Shown one piece after another: positions 43,518-52,652 of a stretch of 64,000 nucleotides of DNA. Origin of the DNA: Lachnospiraceae bacterium (GTDB taxonomy: Bacteria > Bacillota > Clostridia > Lachnospirales > Lachnospiraceae); the NCBI GenBank assembly GCA_017399685.1, contig JAFQBM010000049.1, forward strand, positions 36,662 to 100,661. Direction: 5' to 3'. Below the pieces are notes generated by a model. That model was not told the DNA's origin. It saw nothing but the letters and a program-made list of their open reading frames with translations, and did no database searches. Position 1 is the stretch's first letter. Every line of letters starts with the position of its first letter. Position numbers and translations under genes: made by a program.

Positions 43518-44393
43518 ATGAGACGAATTACCATTGATTTTGCAATTCCTTTTATTGTGGCAGGTGCTTTTGCGGCACTAACCAATTTTATTGGTGATAA
43601 ATGGATTGATAAAATAGAGGAAAAATCAAATGATGTAGTATATTCCGATTCCATCATTGGTGCTGCTGCAACGGATGATGTACCTGTGGTATCCAGTATT
43701 GAAGAAATGATGGAAGAAGATTGCTTTACCATTCATAATTATGATTCATTTATTGGAATCCATGATTCTGCGTATTATAACGGCGTAATATATGATATTG
43801 TTAAATTAGAATCCGGCGAATATGTATTGGTAGATGCTTATACCAATCACATCGATTATAGGCACCAAAAAGAATCCAAAGGATCAGTGTCTTATGATGA
43901 TTATCGGGTTTTTCCCGTAGGAAAGGTAGTACATAAAGAAATTCCAGATGAATTAATAGAAAAATTCGAAAAATCCGGTTATTATTTGACAGATACCTCT
44001 TTTTATGTTGACATGCACGGCATTTTCAAATATTTATCCTGGGATGGATGGGAGCAATTCCCTTATTTGATTCGTTATTGCATCTCTCCCCTTGTATTTA
44101 TCATTGTATTTATCATTGTGCGTTATCTCATGATAGCCAGTGGATTATTTTCCCCTCTTATTCCTCTGCGTTTCCTTAAAAAATGGAAACACTTTATTGT
44201 ATATTACAATGTAATTTACTATGATGAAAACATAAAGAAAATATTAGACTATAGAAAACAAGGTAAAATGGAAGAAGCTGCTAAAGAATTTTCTATATTA
44301 ACAAATGTAAGCATAGAAGAAGCAAGAGAAGCCATGAAAATCTGGAATGATATTTATGGAGAAGGGATTCTTCCAATGTTGGAAGTAAAATAA
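43518..44393 (+). CDS. Hypothetical membrane protein
   Basis: 291 aa. An N-terminal helix (FAIPFIVAGAFAALTNFIG), an external region with many Asp and Tyr (about residues 30-180), a second helix (ISPLVFIIVFIIVRYLMIASGLF), and a cytosolic tail with KQGKMEEAAKEFSILTNVS, a UBA-like or helical hairpin. Not recognised. Paired with the zinc-binding membrane protein upstream. Confidence 0.65.
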   Translation: MRRITIDFAIPFIVAGAFAALTNFIGDKWIDKIEEKSNDVVYSDSIIGAAATDDVPVVSSIEEMMEEDCFTIHNYDSFIGIHDSAYYNGVIYDIVKLESGEYVLVDAYTNHIDYRHQKESKGSVSYDDYRVFPVGKVVHKEIPDELIEKFEKSGYYLTDTSFYVDMHGIFKYLSWDGWEQFPYLIRYCISPLVFIIVFIIVRYLMIASGLFSPLIPLRFLKKWKHFIVYYNVIYYDENIKKILDYRKQGKMEEAAKEFSILTNVSIEEAREAMKIWNDIYGEGILPMLEVK

Positions 44394-44460
44394 GGCAAGG
44401 TGATTATCTCTGACACAGCCTTCCTAAATTAATTGAGCTAACTCTTAAGATTAAGTCCAG

Positions 44461-44496
44461 ATGGAAGGGCAGAAAATTAATTTTCTGCCCTTCCAT
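44461..44496. terminator. Palindrome between convergent genes
   Basis: A perfect 18-bp inverted repeat with no loop, centred at GAAAATTAATTTTC and built on GGAAGGGC/GCCCTTCC. It touches the stop codon of the TOPRIM-like gene. Likely a bidirectional terminator although T-runs are only internal. Confidence 0.7.
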
Positions 44497-45026
44497 TACC
44501 TCAACAAATCTGCCAGATATAATTCATCTTTTTTATGTGTTCCCTTGATACGCTTATACTCCTTGATACTGTCTACCAATAAATCTATATCTTCAAAATA
44601 TTCTGTATAAAATTTCGAGTCATTCTTATAATAGTTTCTTCCACACATTATATTTTGCTTTGCAAATATTTTCGGTTTCATTTTAGACTTCACTTTATCA
44701 TATTCTTTGATCTTTTTTTCTGCAATGATTAGCAACATCTCTAATTCCGGTTTGGTGCAATATTTTGTAACTTCAATAATCTTATCTTTATACATCATTG
44801 GAATTATAAGTTTTTCATTTAGGGAATCCCCTATTCGAATTATTTTAACCAGACCAGAATACATATTTAGTTCATTTTGAACAATCCCTGAATTTTTAAT
44901 CTGCCTTGCATGATAAGGTTTTAATCCTAATAAATCGTCAATTGAAATCCGTAAGCAACTGTTCCTTAACAAAATAGAAATCACTTCTAATTCATTCGGT
45001 CCTTCGCACATGATTAAATATTTCAT
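44496..45026 (-). CDS. TOPRIM-like partner of the AAA ATPase
   Basis: 176 aa, no confident family. The opening strand MKYLIMCEGPNELEVISILL carries the Glu of a TOPRIM fold (E8, E12), as in OLD and RloB-type nucleases. D67 in IRIGDSLNEK and KPELEMLLI (92-100) sit where RloB-like proteins have their Asp and FELWLLL segments, but the usual DxD is not clear, so activity is uncertain. Basic C-terminal half (Lys-rich). ATG overlaps the ATPase stop (TAATG), so translation is coupled: a candidate two-gene defence module. Confidence 0.6.
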   Translation of the reverse strand: MKYLIMCEGPNELEVISILLRNSCLRISIDDLLGLKPYHARQIKNSGIVQNELNMYSGLVKIIRIGDSLNEKLIIPMMYKDKIIEVTKYCTKPELEMLLIIAEKKIKEYDKVKSKMKPKIFAKQNIMCGRNYYKNDSKFYTEYFEDIDLLVDSIKEYKRIKGTHKKDELYLADLLR

Positions 45027-46141
45027 TACATCAACTTCCTTTTCAAGTTCATCAATTCTTCGTAATTTACCGCCGTTTGAAATGTATTATTATAAAATTG
45101 ACGACTTTTCAAAAGTTCTCCACGAATTTCATAATTCTCATACATATTGCTTAGTCCAACCTTTCCGTCAGACTTTGCAATCCAGATATTATCACGTCGA
45201 TTAAATAAATCCAGCACTTCACAGTAATGCGTTGTAAAAATCAATGATGCATGGTTCTTATTTACATTTTTATCTTTATATAAACTTAACATATTTTCAA
45301 CCAAAGTTTTATGAAAATGATTTTCAATTTCATCAATCAGCAAATCAAAACCATACTTCAAAGAAGCTACCATTAATGTATATAATAATATTCCTTTTGT
45401 TGTTCCGCTTGATAATAGATATACTAATTCCTTATCTGATAATGTTTTTACATCTTTCTGGTAAAACAAACGATAATTGTACTCATCAACTTTTTCAATT
45501 TTTAGAATATTTTCATCAAAAATCTGAATAATATTCAAAAATATATCATTAGAAATTTCATAATTCTTCAACACCCGAAACAAAAGCTGATAGGTATTTG
45601 CACCTTCCCCAAAGCTATCAAAATATAAAGCTCTGGTAACCTTTTTCTTCAGCACAAAAAAAACAATAGAAGTATCATCCGGAAGTTCTCCGCAATCTGT
45701 AATCTCCATATATCCGTCCATGTTATAGATTTTTTTCAGCTGGGTTTTAAAATACTTTTTTTTGTAAAGATGTTGCTTGGTAAACATTGCTTTATTCCCT
45801 AATGTCCCATCAGACTTTAACGTTGTCATATAACGGTAAAGGTATCCTTCATGGTAAAATATCATATCCAACTGTACATCGTCATAACTATAATGTTTAT
45901 CCTCAAGTCGAAACTCTCCAAGTATGGAATAACAACAATCAAGTAACTCAATTGCCGTGGTTTTTCCGGAAGCATTTTTCCCTATAAATGCAAGTGTATT
46001 ATACACATACAAATCTTGTGCTATTTCTTGCAATTCATACTCCTTATCCTCTGATGTTTTCTTTGATTTTGCCACTAAATCAATGCTAAAATTATCTTCA
46101 CAGTTTTTAAAATTACTAGCTTTTACAAACAATAGCTTCAT
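45026..46141 (-). CDS. AAA family ATPase (AAA_15/21, OLD-like without TOPRIM)
   Basis: 371 aa. It starts like SMC/OLD ATPases (LLFVKASNFKNCEDNFSIDL), with Walker A GKNASGKTT (54-62), a signature-like SSGTTKGILLY, Walker B LLIDEIENHF (Asp 270, Glu 271) and the H-loop TTHYCEVLD (His 305). The TOPRIM half of OLD proteins is absent but a TOPRIM-like protein is encoded immediately after. The layout recalls PARIS (AriA/AriB), RloAB and Gabija-type systems. GGAGG precedes ATG 46141. Confidence 0.82.
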   Translation of the reverse strand: MKLLFVKASNFKNCEDNFSIDLVAKSKKTSEDKEYELQEIAQDLYVYNTLAFIGKNASGKTTAIELLDCCYSILGEFRLEDKHYSYDDVQLDMIFYHEGYLYRYMTTLKSDGTLGNKAMFTKQHLYKKKYFKTQLKKIYNMDGYMEITDCGELPDDTSIVFFVLKKKVTRALYFDSFGEGANTYQLLFRVLKNYEISNDIFLNIIQIFDENILKIEKVDEYNYRLFYQKDVKTLSDKELVYLLSSGTTKGILLYTLMVASLKYGFDLLIDEIENHFHKTLVENMLSLYKDKNVNKNHASLIFTTHYCEVLDLFNRRDNIWIAKSDGKVGLSNMYENYEIRGELLKSRQFYNNTFQTAVNYEELMNLKRKLM

Positions 46142-46380
46142 AAGAATCCTCCGTTTCGAATACTTTCTTATTTACTATTCTTAGTATATACCAAAATTCA
46201 ATTTTAAACAAGTTTTTTGTTTTTAATCAAATATCACTGTTTACATGGACGTAATATGAAAATTTGCATAGAAACAGTAACAACCAAACATAAGTCCCAA
46301 ATATTCATCCCGAATAATATAAACTTTGACGAAAAAAAGGTATGGAACTTTACTCCCATGCCCTTTCTATTTTGAAACTT

Positions 46381-46797
46381 TTATAACTGAATCGGCTCTT
46401 TTTTATCAAAATTCGTCACCATGGTCCAGGTTACAGCGGTTCCATGTTTCATGCGAAAAATCTGCAATAAACCATCGATTCCATTTTCTTTCCATGCCTG
46501 CAGGAATTTTCTTGTTGGGTGATTGAAAATTTCTTCTCGTAACGTTTCATCTTCCACCTGTTCTAAAACTCCAGTGACTCTTATCTGAATACCTTGACCT
46601 TGAAAACATATTTCTGCTTTTGGATTTTTTTGAATCTGTTGATATACCTCTTTCGTGGAAGCTGTGTGAAAAATAATACCATCTTCATCTGCACGGAATA
46701 AGAGCATTCCTCTTACTCTTGGCTGGTCTCCATCCATAGTGGCTAAATGTAAAACCGGATTCTCGTTCATAATCTGAAATAATTCTTCTTTTTTCAT
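46381..46797 (-). CDS. Pyridoxamine 5'-phosphate oxidase-like flavoprotein
   Basis: 138 aa, single split-barrel domain: NPVLHLATMDGDQPRVRGM, FHTASTKEVYQQIQKNPK and AEICFQGQGIQIRVTGV. Such short proteins bind FMN or F420-like cofactors and reduce small molecules; true PdxH activity is unlikely. AAGGAG precedes ATG 46797. Monocistronic. Confidence 0.85.
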   Translation of the reverse strand: MKKEELFQIMNENPVLHLATMDGDQPRVRGMLLFRADEDGIIFHTASTKEVYQQIQKNPKAEICFQGQGIQIRVTGVLEQVEDETLREEIFNHPTRKFLQAWKENGIDGLLQIFRMKHGTAVTWTMVTNFDKKEPIQL

Positions 46798-46923
46798 TCT
46801 TCATCGCTCCTTTGTAATTATTACCTATATTATCCATCATTATAAATTACAAAGTTCTTTTATGTCTTTCAAAATAAAAGCAAATACTATCAAAATTCAT
46901 TCATCTAATATTCTTATGTATGA

Positions 46924-47805
46924 TTACTGATACTTACTTCTATATTCCGTGGGTGTCAACCCATACCATTTTCGAAAACTTGCAGAAAAATGTGCACTGC
47001 TGCTAAATCCACATCGTATGGCTACCTCTGTGACAGAAACTTCCTTTCTTCGTAAAAGTTTTTTTGCCTGTTGTAGCCTTATTTCCATCAGATAATCCAT
47101 AGGAGTCATTTTTGTCTCTTTTTTAAAGACACGATTAAAGCTGGAAACCGACAGATTTCCAAGTTCTGCAAGATAATTTACTGTAATTTTTTCTGCATAA
47201 TGCACTTCTATGTATTGCTGAGCCCTTGCTGTGGCATAGTCATTGGATACGGAACGCATATCGTAAGTTTCTCCCAGTACACTTCGTATGAGCCAATGTA
47301 CTAAAATCGTTGCCTGAGCATCCAATGTTATCTCTGCATTAGGCATTTTCTTACTATATTCGAACACAAACATATTCAGTGCGTGCAAAATATCGTGACA
47401 AATTGCAAACTGCTTACACTGAAAATCCGGTTTCTCGTTAGAATATAGTTTATACTGCTCCTCAAAATAATCCTTTTCAATCAGAATGCAATAATAATGT
47501 AACGATGGTATGTCATTATGTGGAATATCCGGTGACACAGCCATACCTGGATATTGATTTTCTCTTACCACAATCTGGTTTTCCCTCTCCTTAATACTTC
47601 TCGCTTCTTGAAATTCTTCCTTTGAAAATGTAATCACAAACATATAGGAAGGATGCGTGTGAAATAATTTCTGTGCATACCCACAAGGACCAAGACTCGG
47701 AATAAACAATCCCATTTTCTTATGTATGTAACAATCCACATACTTTAAATCTTCCTCTGTTACGGATTCTCCTATCAACGCTTTCGCCAATTCAAAATAT
47801 TCCAT
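46924..47805 (-). CDS. AraC-family regulator following rtcB
   Basis: 293 aa. The N-terminal ~190 aa is a sensing domain of unknown ligand. The C-terminal double helix-turn-helix is clear: ITVNYLAELGNLSVSSFNRV, MDYLMEIRLQQAKKLLRRKE, VTEVAIRCGFSSSAHFSASF. The start codon lies one base after the rtcB stop with GGTGG inside the rtcB end, so the two are co-translated. Its targets may include the rtcB operon. Confidence 0.88.
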   Translation of the reverse strand: MEYFELAKALIGESVTEEDLKYVDCYIHKKMGLFIPSLGPCGYAQKLFHTHPSYMFVITFSKEEFQEARSIKERENQIVVRENQYPGMAVSPDIPHNDIPSLHYYCILIEKDYFEEQYKLYSNEKPDFQCKQFAICHDILHALNMFVFEYSKKMPNAEITLDAQATILVHWLIRSVLGETYDMRSVSNDYATARAQQYIEVHYAEKITVNYLAELGNLSVSSFNRVFKKETKMTPMDYLMEIRLQQAKKLLRRKEVSVTEVAIRCGFSSSAHFSASFRKWYGLTPTEYRSKYQ

Positions 47806-47806
47806 T

Positions 47807-49021
47807 CTACCACCCCTCTTCTTCTCCTGCTTTAAAATTATAAATAGGTTTTATGATATGAATCATCTCTGCAGTTTCACCGATATTGTTTACAATATCC
47901 TCCATCTTCTTATATGCCATAGGGCATTCGTCCAAGGTAGAACGGCTTACAGAGGTCGTATAAATATCTTTCATTTGTTTCTTAAATTCTGATACGGTAA
48001 AGGATTCCCTGGCTTCCGAACGACTCATTAATCGTCCTGCACCGTGAGGGGCAGACTGATTCCAGTCTTCATTTCCTTTTCCAATACAAATCAAAGAACC
48101 GTCCCGCATATTTATAGGGATTAAAAGCTTTTCCCCTTTTTTTGCAGAAACTGCTCCTTTTCTTAAAATCATGGTTTCTGTATCAATATAATTATGAATA
48201 GTGGTAAATTGTTCTTCCACATGCAGTTTCATGCCTTTTATAATCTCGTCCATCATGGCTTTGCGATTTAATTCGGCAAATTCCTGTACAATTTTCATAT
48301 CATGTATATATTGCTGGAACAATTCCCCTTCTACGTAAGCTAAATCCTTAGGAATGGAAGTCCTTTTCGTATTTTTCAGTGCAGCAATGCTTTTCTGAAT
48401 ATCCTTCTCTTTCCCTTTCGCCTTTAGTTCGGCTATCAAAGCATTCACATCTTCTTTTCCCGATCCATTTAGTTTTTTATAGCCTTCTCCCTGATAATAA
48501 CGGGCTACTTCCAATCCAAGATGTCTGCTTCCTGAATGAATGACCACATAAATATTTCCCTCTTCGTCTTTGTCTACTTCAATAAAATGATTCCCGCCAC
48601 CTAAGGTTCCAAGACTCTTTTCGGCTCTTAATTCATCAATTTCCTTAAAACAATATAATTGTTCTAAGTCGATTTCATTAAAATACCGATGCTTTTTCTC
48701 CCGAATCTGAAATCCGGATGGAATTTTTTCATATATGAGTTTATCCAGTTTTTGTAATTCCAAATGTTTTTCTTTGATTCGGATAATTTCCATACCACAG
48801 CCAATATCAACTCCAACTAAATTCGGAACTACCTTATCCGTAATGGTCATGGTGGTTCCTATGGTGCACCCGGAACCTGCATGGATATCCGGCATTAAGC
48901 GGATTTTACTTCCTGCGGTAAATTCCTGATTACATAATTGTAATACCTGTGCAATGGATGGGGAATCCACCACATCCGTAAAAATTTTGGCTGTATTATA
49001 TTTTCCCTTAATTTCAAGCAT
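47807..49021 (-). CDS. rtcB: RNA-splicing ligase RtcB
   Basis: 404 aa from ATG 49021 (GGAGGAG upstream). Metal-binding sites GVDIGCGMEI, TLGGGNHFIEV and VIHSGSRHLG are present, and the guanylylated histidine is in HGAGRLMSR (His 326). Joins 2',3'-cyclic phosphate or 3'-phosphate RNA ends to 5'-OH ends with GTP and Mn. Coupled to an AraC regulator instead of the RtcR system of enterobacteria. Confidence 0.95.
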   Translation of the reverse strand: MLEIKGKYNTAKIFTDVVDSPSIAQVLQLCNQEFTAGSKIRLMPDIHAGSGCTIGTTMTITDKVVPNLVGVDIGCGMEIIRIKEKHLELQKLDKLIYEKIPSGFQIREKKHRYFNEIDLEQLYCFKEIDELRAEKSLGTLGGGNHFIEVDKDEEGNIYVVIHSGSRHLGLEVARYYQGEGYKKLNGSGKEDVNALIAELKAKGKEKDIQKSIAALKNTKRTSIPKDLAYVEGELFQQYIHDMKIVQEFAELNRKAMMDEIIKGMKLHVEEQFTTIHNYIDTETMILRKGAVSAKKGEKLLIPINMRDGSLICIGKGNEDWNQSAPHGAGRLMSRSEARESFTVSEFKKQMKDIYTTSVSRSTLDECPMAYKKMEDIVNNIGETAEMIHIIKPIYNFKAGEEEGW

Positions 49022-49104
49022 AAATTCTCCTCCCATTTTCTTTCACCCTTATCTTCTCCATTTTTCTTACTTCTCCCAAACATTGCTATTCTTCTTCACC
49101 CTCA

Positions 49105-49341
49105 CTATGAATTCATCAACTGAAATAAAAACTTTATTCCCAGTTCAAATCCAGCCTTCTCTGCTTCCAATGAAACAGAAAACAAATCATCCTTCAAGTC
49201 TTCTAACTCATCTTCATTTAACTTATTCTGAAATTTATCCATGATTCGCAATACTTCACCATCCACTGCTTTGCAACATTTTATGGTTTCCTTTTCATTT
49301 ACCATTACATAATCAAAAATCTTTCCATATAAATTATCCAT
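49105..49341 (-). CDS. Small DUF6809-like protein
   Basis: 78 aa from ATG 49341 (AAGGAAGG upstream at proper distance). An all-helical, acidic protein: NEKETIKCCKAVDGEVLRI and FSVSLEAEKAGFELGIKFLF. It resembles small proteins of unknown function common in Lachnospiraceae, often near mobile elements. The 84 bp to rtcB hold no terminator that I can see, so co-transcription is possible. Confidence 0.6.
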   Translation of the reverse strand: MDNLYGKIFDYVMVNEKETIKCCKAVDGEVLRIMDKFQNKLNEDELEDLKDDLFSVSLEAEKAGFELGIKFLFQLMNS

Positions 49342-49856
49342 ACTCATTACCTTCCTTTAAAATATTTCCTACCATTTCTATTTTTATTGAAGTTACTTTA
49401 TCATTATGGTATCATAATTTAAAGAAAAAGTATAGCACTTTTTGACATATTCCAAGTAGTTTAATTTACATATTTGTCATTCTTTTCACTATCAGTCGTT
49501 ACTTTTCATATTTATCTACAAACTTCAAATTCAAACTCATACTTTCCTATTCTTTTTTCACGCTTCCTCTTCTATCCAGAGTAGTTTGCCTTGATGCTTC
49601 ATTTTCGACAAGGTCTGCTACATTTCTTAAAAATTTAAAATGAATGAGCCTATTTCTATGATAATGCGATACATTTGATTTTTTATCAATGAATTTTCGA
49701 TTGATAAAATACCCTTACATTTATTTATACATAACTCTCCCTTGCCCACCCCAAAATCTCATGCTAAAATTATTACACCAAGATTATTCATAACGGTTTA
49801 CAAGATATGTCGTGAATAATCGAGGTTACATCACAATACATAAAAGGACTTAAACC
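49342..49856. other. Divergent intergenic region
   Basis: About 515 bp, AT-rich. It contains the AAGATATGTCGTGAATAATC motif at 49801-49829 just before the response regulator. No other gene or hairpin is evident. Confidence 0.5.
49801..49829 (+). repeat. AAGATATGTCGTGAATAATC motif, copy 2
   Basis: Same block as 18517-18545 and 60317-60345; here it is 28 bp upstream of the response regulator start. Confidence 0.6.
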
Positions 49857-50579
49857 ATGAACGAAAATACCATTTTAATCGTAGAGGACAATCGGGAAAT
49901 CAGCGATATGTTGTCAGCATTCTTAACAGAAAACGGTTATCAGACAGAGTGTGCCTACAACGGGCGTGAGGCTGCTGCCTGCTTAAAAAACAAGGAATAC
50001 ACCCTTATCCTGATGGATTTAATGCTTCCTTACCGCAGTGGCAATGATTTGATTAAGGAACTGCGAACCCGTTCCAATGTCCCTGTGATCTGTCTGTCTG
50101 CGAAATCCGGCATGGAAACCCGTCTTGAGGTTCTTCGAATGGGAGCGGATGACTATATTTTAAAACCATTTGACTTAAACGAAGTTTTGGTTCGTATGGA
50201 AGTTGTACTTCGCCGCAGCAATACGGGAGCGAAACCCTTAAACCCAGAAGATGGTGGAAAAAAACTGGCATTTAAAAACCTGGTTCTTAATATTGATGGA
50301 AAATGCGCAACCATGAAGGATACTCCCCTTTCCTTAACTGCAAAAGAACTTGCAATTTTGCAATTATTAATGGAGCATCCAAACAAGACCTTTTCGAAAG
50401 CAAATATTTACGAAGCCATCTGGAAAGAACCTTATTATTATGAAGATAATACTTTGAATGTCCATATGAGTAATCTTCGAAATAAGTTAAAGAAAGCAGA
50501 TAACGGAACCGAATACATTGACACGGTTTGGGGCATCGGCTACCGGCTGGCGGGCAATGAGGTGGGAAAAAGCTTATGA
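49857..50579 (+). CDS. OmpR-family response regulator (module 1)
   Basis: 240 aa. Receiver with acidic pair ED (10-11), phosphoacceptor Asp 54 in LILMDLMLP, and Lys in YILKPFDLNE. The C-terminal winged helix ends EYIDTVWGIGYRL. AAAGGA precedes the ATG. Overlaps the kinase start by 4 bp (ATGA). Likely controls the ABC transporter and protease genes that follow. Confidence 0.93.
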   Translation: MNENTILIVEDNREISDMLSAFLTENGYQTECAYNGREAAACLKNKEYTLILMDLMLPYRSGNDLIKELRTRSNVPVICLSAKSGMETRLEVLRMGADDYILKPFDLNEVLVRMEVVLRRSNTGAKPLNPEDGGKKLAFKNLVLNIDGKCATMKDTPLSLTAKELAILQLLMEHPNKTFSKANIYEAIWKEPYYYEDNTLNVHMSNLRNKLKKADNGTEYIDTVWGIGYRLAGNEVGKSL

Positions 50580-51478
50580 AAACAGCAATAATTATATTAA
50601 GTCTAATTTGTCTCTTTCTGTTTTGTTACCTGATTCTCATGAAACGTGAAATTCGTAACATTTCCAGAGAACTAAAGTTAAATCGTCAGGAATCTTATAA
50701 CAAACAGATTCGGGTGCAGCTATTTGACCGGGACTTAACAGAACTAACCAAAGAATGTAATTACAATCTGGATTATCAGACGGACTGCAAACGAAAAGCC
50801 GCACATCAAAAACAAACCTTAAAGCAGGCTATTTCTGATATTGCCCATGATTTAAGGACTCCCCTTACCGTTGTGAAAGGAAATCTGCAATTGATAAAAA
50901 GGGAAGGCTCCCTTGGTGCAAAGGAACAACAATATCTTAAAGTTTGCGCGACAAAGACAGAAGAACTAAAATACATGATTGACGAATTTTTTGAACTATC
51001 CATGTTGGAAAGTGATAACTCCAGCGTAGAACTTACCTCTGTAAATATTACTAGCCTTTTACTTAACGTCATCTTAGAACATGAAATTTTAATTCGGGAA
51101 CATGGACTTGCACCAAAACTTGATTTGCCCGAAAAAACCATATTTGTACAAGGAAACAGTGCACTATTGGAACGGATTTTTGGCAATATTTTAGGTAACA
51201 TTTTTAAGTATGCAAAGGAACAATTTTCGGTTCAGTTAAAAGAAGAAGACTCATATTGTATCATAGAATTTTCCAATCCTTCTTCGGATATTCATAACAT
51301 TAATGTGGTTCATTTATTTGACCGCACCTACATGACAGATGCTTCCAGACAAAAACCGGGAACCGGACTTGGACTTTACATTGTGAAATTACTTGCGGAA
51401 AAACAAGGAGCCGAAGTTTTTGCAGAAATCAGAAAAAATGAACTGGTAATTGTCATAAAATTAAAAAAAGAAATTTGA
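50576..51478 (+). CDS. Sensor histidine kinase (module 1)
   Basis: 300 aa. A single N-terminal helix (residues 3-21) and no extracellular domain, then HisKA with His 91 in ISDIAHDLRTPLT, and HATPase with RIFGNILGNIFKYA (N-box) and KPGTGLGLYIVK (G-box). With only one helix it may sense through a partner, probably the ABC transporter encoded downstream, as in lantibiotic-type systems. Confidence 0.9.
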   Translation: MKTAIIILSLICLFLFCYLILMKREIRNISRELKLNRQESYNKQIRVQLFDRDLTELTKECNYNLDYQTDCKRKAAHQKQTLKQAISDIAHDLRTPLTVVKGNLQLIKREGSLGAKEQQYLKVCATKTEELKYMIDEFFELSMLESDNSSVELTSVNITSLLLNVILEHEILIREHGLAPKLDLPEKTIFVQGNSALLERIFGNILGNIFKYAKEQFSVQLKEEDSYCIIEFSNPSSDIHNINVVHLFDRTYMTDASRQKPGTGLGLYIVKLLAEKQGAEVFAEIRKNELVIVIKLKKEI

Positions 51479-51566
51479 TTCCTTTTATCGTTTCAACTTC
51501 CAGCTGTTCCTGACTCATGTTACCAACGGCAGTCGTTTTTTTACTCCGATGTTATACACACAAAAA

Positions 51567-51609
51567 AAATAAAGAATTTTTTTTTATTTAAGAAATTCTT
51601 TATTTTTTT
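51567..51609 (+). terminator. Terminator between kinase and ABC genes
   Basis: AAATAAAGAATTT pairs with AAATTCTTTATTT, followed by a run of seven T. It separates the two-component genes from the transporter genes, so the latter likely have their own regulated promoter in 51610-51720 or depend on read-through. Confidence 0.8.
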
Positions 51610-51733
51610 ATTTTATGATATCAGTATCAAAAGTCAAAAAAGTATTTCTCCTGTAAAAATTCTTAGAATCATAACATGGCGAAATTTACTTTTAACCTTC
51701 AAATCATCAAAAAACAAGAAAGGACGAAAAGCC

Positions 51734-52651
51734 ATGAGTGAGCAGATTATCATTGATGTCAAAAATTTGACAAAACAATATAAAAAGCAGGTAGTGGTGA
51801 ATCAGGCAAACTTCCAGATAAAAAAAGGAAGTATTTGTGGTCTGATTGGACCGAACGGTGCCGGTAAAACTACTATTATGAAGATGCTGGGAGGACTGGT
51901 AATACCTTCTGACGGTTCCATGTCTATCTTCGGTAATACGGATGAAACAAGCTGGGCAAAAGCAAGGGAACGGATGAGTTTTATGATTGAAACCCCTTAT
52001 GCCAGCCAGAATCTGACTGCACAGCAAAACCTTGAAAAGCAGCGTTTACAAAAAGGAATCCCAAACAAAGCCCGTATTGACGAAGTATTAGAAATAGTGG
52101 GACTGACAAATATTGAAAAGAAAAAATTCAAAGAATTTTCTCTTGGTATGAAGCAGCGGTTCGGACTTGCCAATGCCCTGCTTTCCAAACCGGAAATCAT
52201 GGTGCTGGATGAACCCATCAATGGATTGGACCCGGAAGGAATTGTTGAAATCCGTGAACTTTTAATAAAACTAAACAAACAGGAGAACATCACTATACTG
52301 ATTTCCTCCCACATTTTAAGCGAACTTTCCCTAATGTGCGATGATTACTTATTTATCGCACATGGTAATATCATCAAACATCTAAGCCAGAAAGAACTTC
52401 AGGAAGAATGCCGGAATTACCTTCATATCCATACCGATCATGATGAACTGGCAATTGCGATTCTTCAGGAAAAATTAAAGGTAACCAATTTTGATGTACA
52501 AAAAGATGGCAGCATTACCTTATATGAATATGTGGACAATGTTGCCCCAGTTTCCCGTACTTTATTCGAAAATGGTGTATTACCGTTGGAACTAAGTACC
52601 GGTGGAGAAAGCCTGGAAGAATATTATATGTCTATGGTTGGAGGTGTCTAA
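51734..52651 (+). CDS. ABC transporter ATPase (module 1)
   Basis: 305 aa. Walker A GPNGAGKTT (39-47), signature FSLGMKQR, Walker B MVLDEPINGLDPEG and SSHILSEL H-loop: the ABC-2/lantibiotic immunity (LanF, BcrA) class. The C-terminal ~85 aa is the usual accessory domain ending SLEEYYMSMVGG. AAAGGA precedes the ATG. Acts with the permease downstream. Confidence 0.92.
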   Translation: MSEQIIIDVKNLTKQYKKQVVVNQANFQIKKGSICGLIGPNGAGKTTIMKMLGGLVIPSDGSMSIFGNTDETSWAKARERMSFMIETPYASQNLTAQQNLEKQRLQKGIPNKARIDEVLEIVGLTNIEKKKFKEFSLGMKQRFGLANALLSKPEIMVLDEPINGLDPEGIVEIRELLIKLNKQENITILISSHILSELSLMCDDYLFIAHGNIIKHLSQKELQEECRNYLHIHTDHDELAIAILQEKLKVTNFDVQKDGSITLYEYVDNVAPVSRTLFENGVLPLELSTGGESLEEYYMSMVGGV

Positions 52652-52652
52652 T

